Positions 22,196 to 22,243 of a stretch of DNA of 22,243 nt are shown piece after piece. Made by a program: the position numbers and the translations under genes. Under the pieces are notes generated by a model. That model was not told the DNA's origin. It searched no databases and saw nothing but the letters and a program-made list of their open reading frames with translations. Numbering within the stretch: the first letter of the stretch is position 1; the number at the start of each line of letters is the position of its first letter. Source of the stretch: Tepidimonas sp. UBA997 (lineage in GTDB: Bacteria; Pseudomonadota; Gammaproteobacteria; Burkholderiales; Burkholderiaceae_C); contig DBAZ01000050.1 in NCBI GenBank assembly GCA_002291945.1, positions 1 through 22,243 of the forward strand, given 5' to 3'.

Positions 22196-22243
22196 AAAAA
22201 AAAGCACCCCCGCACTCAGGACACGAAGTCGCTGAATGCGGGG
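22196..22243 (-). terminator. Strong intrinsic terminator for a gene beyond the right edge
   Basis: Read on the reverse strand, CCCCGCATTCAG (22243-22232) pairs with CTGAGTGCGGGG (22219-22208), with one G-T wobble, around a TTCG-containing loop. Eight T residues follow (22203-22196). The stem reaches the last base of the window and may be longer. It insulates hicAB from whatever lies upstream. Confidence 0.85.

Noticed and set aside
1..22243. CRISPR arrays, tRNA or rRNA genes, intact insertion sequences, phage genes
   Set aside because: No regularly spaced repeats, tRNA cloverleaf, rRNA segment, transposase or phage structural protein was found on reading both strands.

Overview
The window looks like a chromosomal segment of a betaproteobacterium, most likely order Burkholderiales and family Comamonadaceae. 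I infer this from the high G+C coding style, frequent GTG/TTG starts, the mltG-tmk-holB-pilZ-tatD gene order, a Tct-type carboxylate transporter, and a G/C-rich palindromic repeat inside purL of a kind I associate with that family. No rRNA, tRNA, CRISPR array, intact insertion sequence or prophage gene was seen. Most of the window is housekeeping or transport. The accessory material is toxin-antitoxin related.

Layout: 1-440 has no assignable gene, apart from a short reverse-strand stretch resembling part of an XRE-type helix-turn-helix antitoxin. Next comes purL (441-4529, +, purine synthesis), convergent with rlhA (reverse, 23S rRNA C2501 hydroxylation). Right of rlhA, on the + strand, is a 31-codon remnant that may be a toxin C-terminus, coupled to a complete HTH antitoxin gene. 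A thioesterase-acetyltransferase fusion gene follows and runs 49 bp into a convergent NRDE/TANGO2-like gene, which forms a reverse-strand pair with ygfZ.

Divergent from ygfZ is the tightly packed + strand cluster mltG-tmk-holB-pilZ-tatD-ankyrin protein (9639-14186). It covers cell-wall cleavage, dTDP synthesis, the clamp loader, type IV pili, a TatD nuclease, and an exported ankyrin-repeat protein. Then come tctB-tctA without the binding protein TctC, a hairpin terminator, and a complete HisJ/Q/M/P-like polar amino-acid ABC importer (16427-19434).

The right end is on the reverse strand. Reading in the direction of transcription, it holds a strong intrinsic terminator of an off-window gene, a hicA-hicB toxin-antitoxin pair with a palindrome over its -10 box, a tadA fused to a reduced alpha/beta-hydrolase domain, and an ldcA-type L,D-carboxypeptidase.

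The points most worth a second look are the degenerate hydrolase tail on TadA, the in-frame palindromic repeat in PurL, the apparently leaderless hicA transcript, the thioesterase-GNAT fusion, and the antitoxin whose toxin seems reduced to a stub. I found no clearly new multi-gene system. All identifications rest on reading motifs and remembered family sequences, not on searches.
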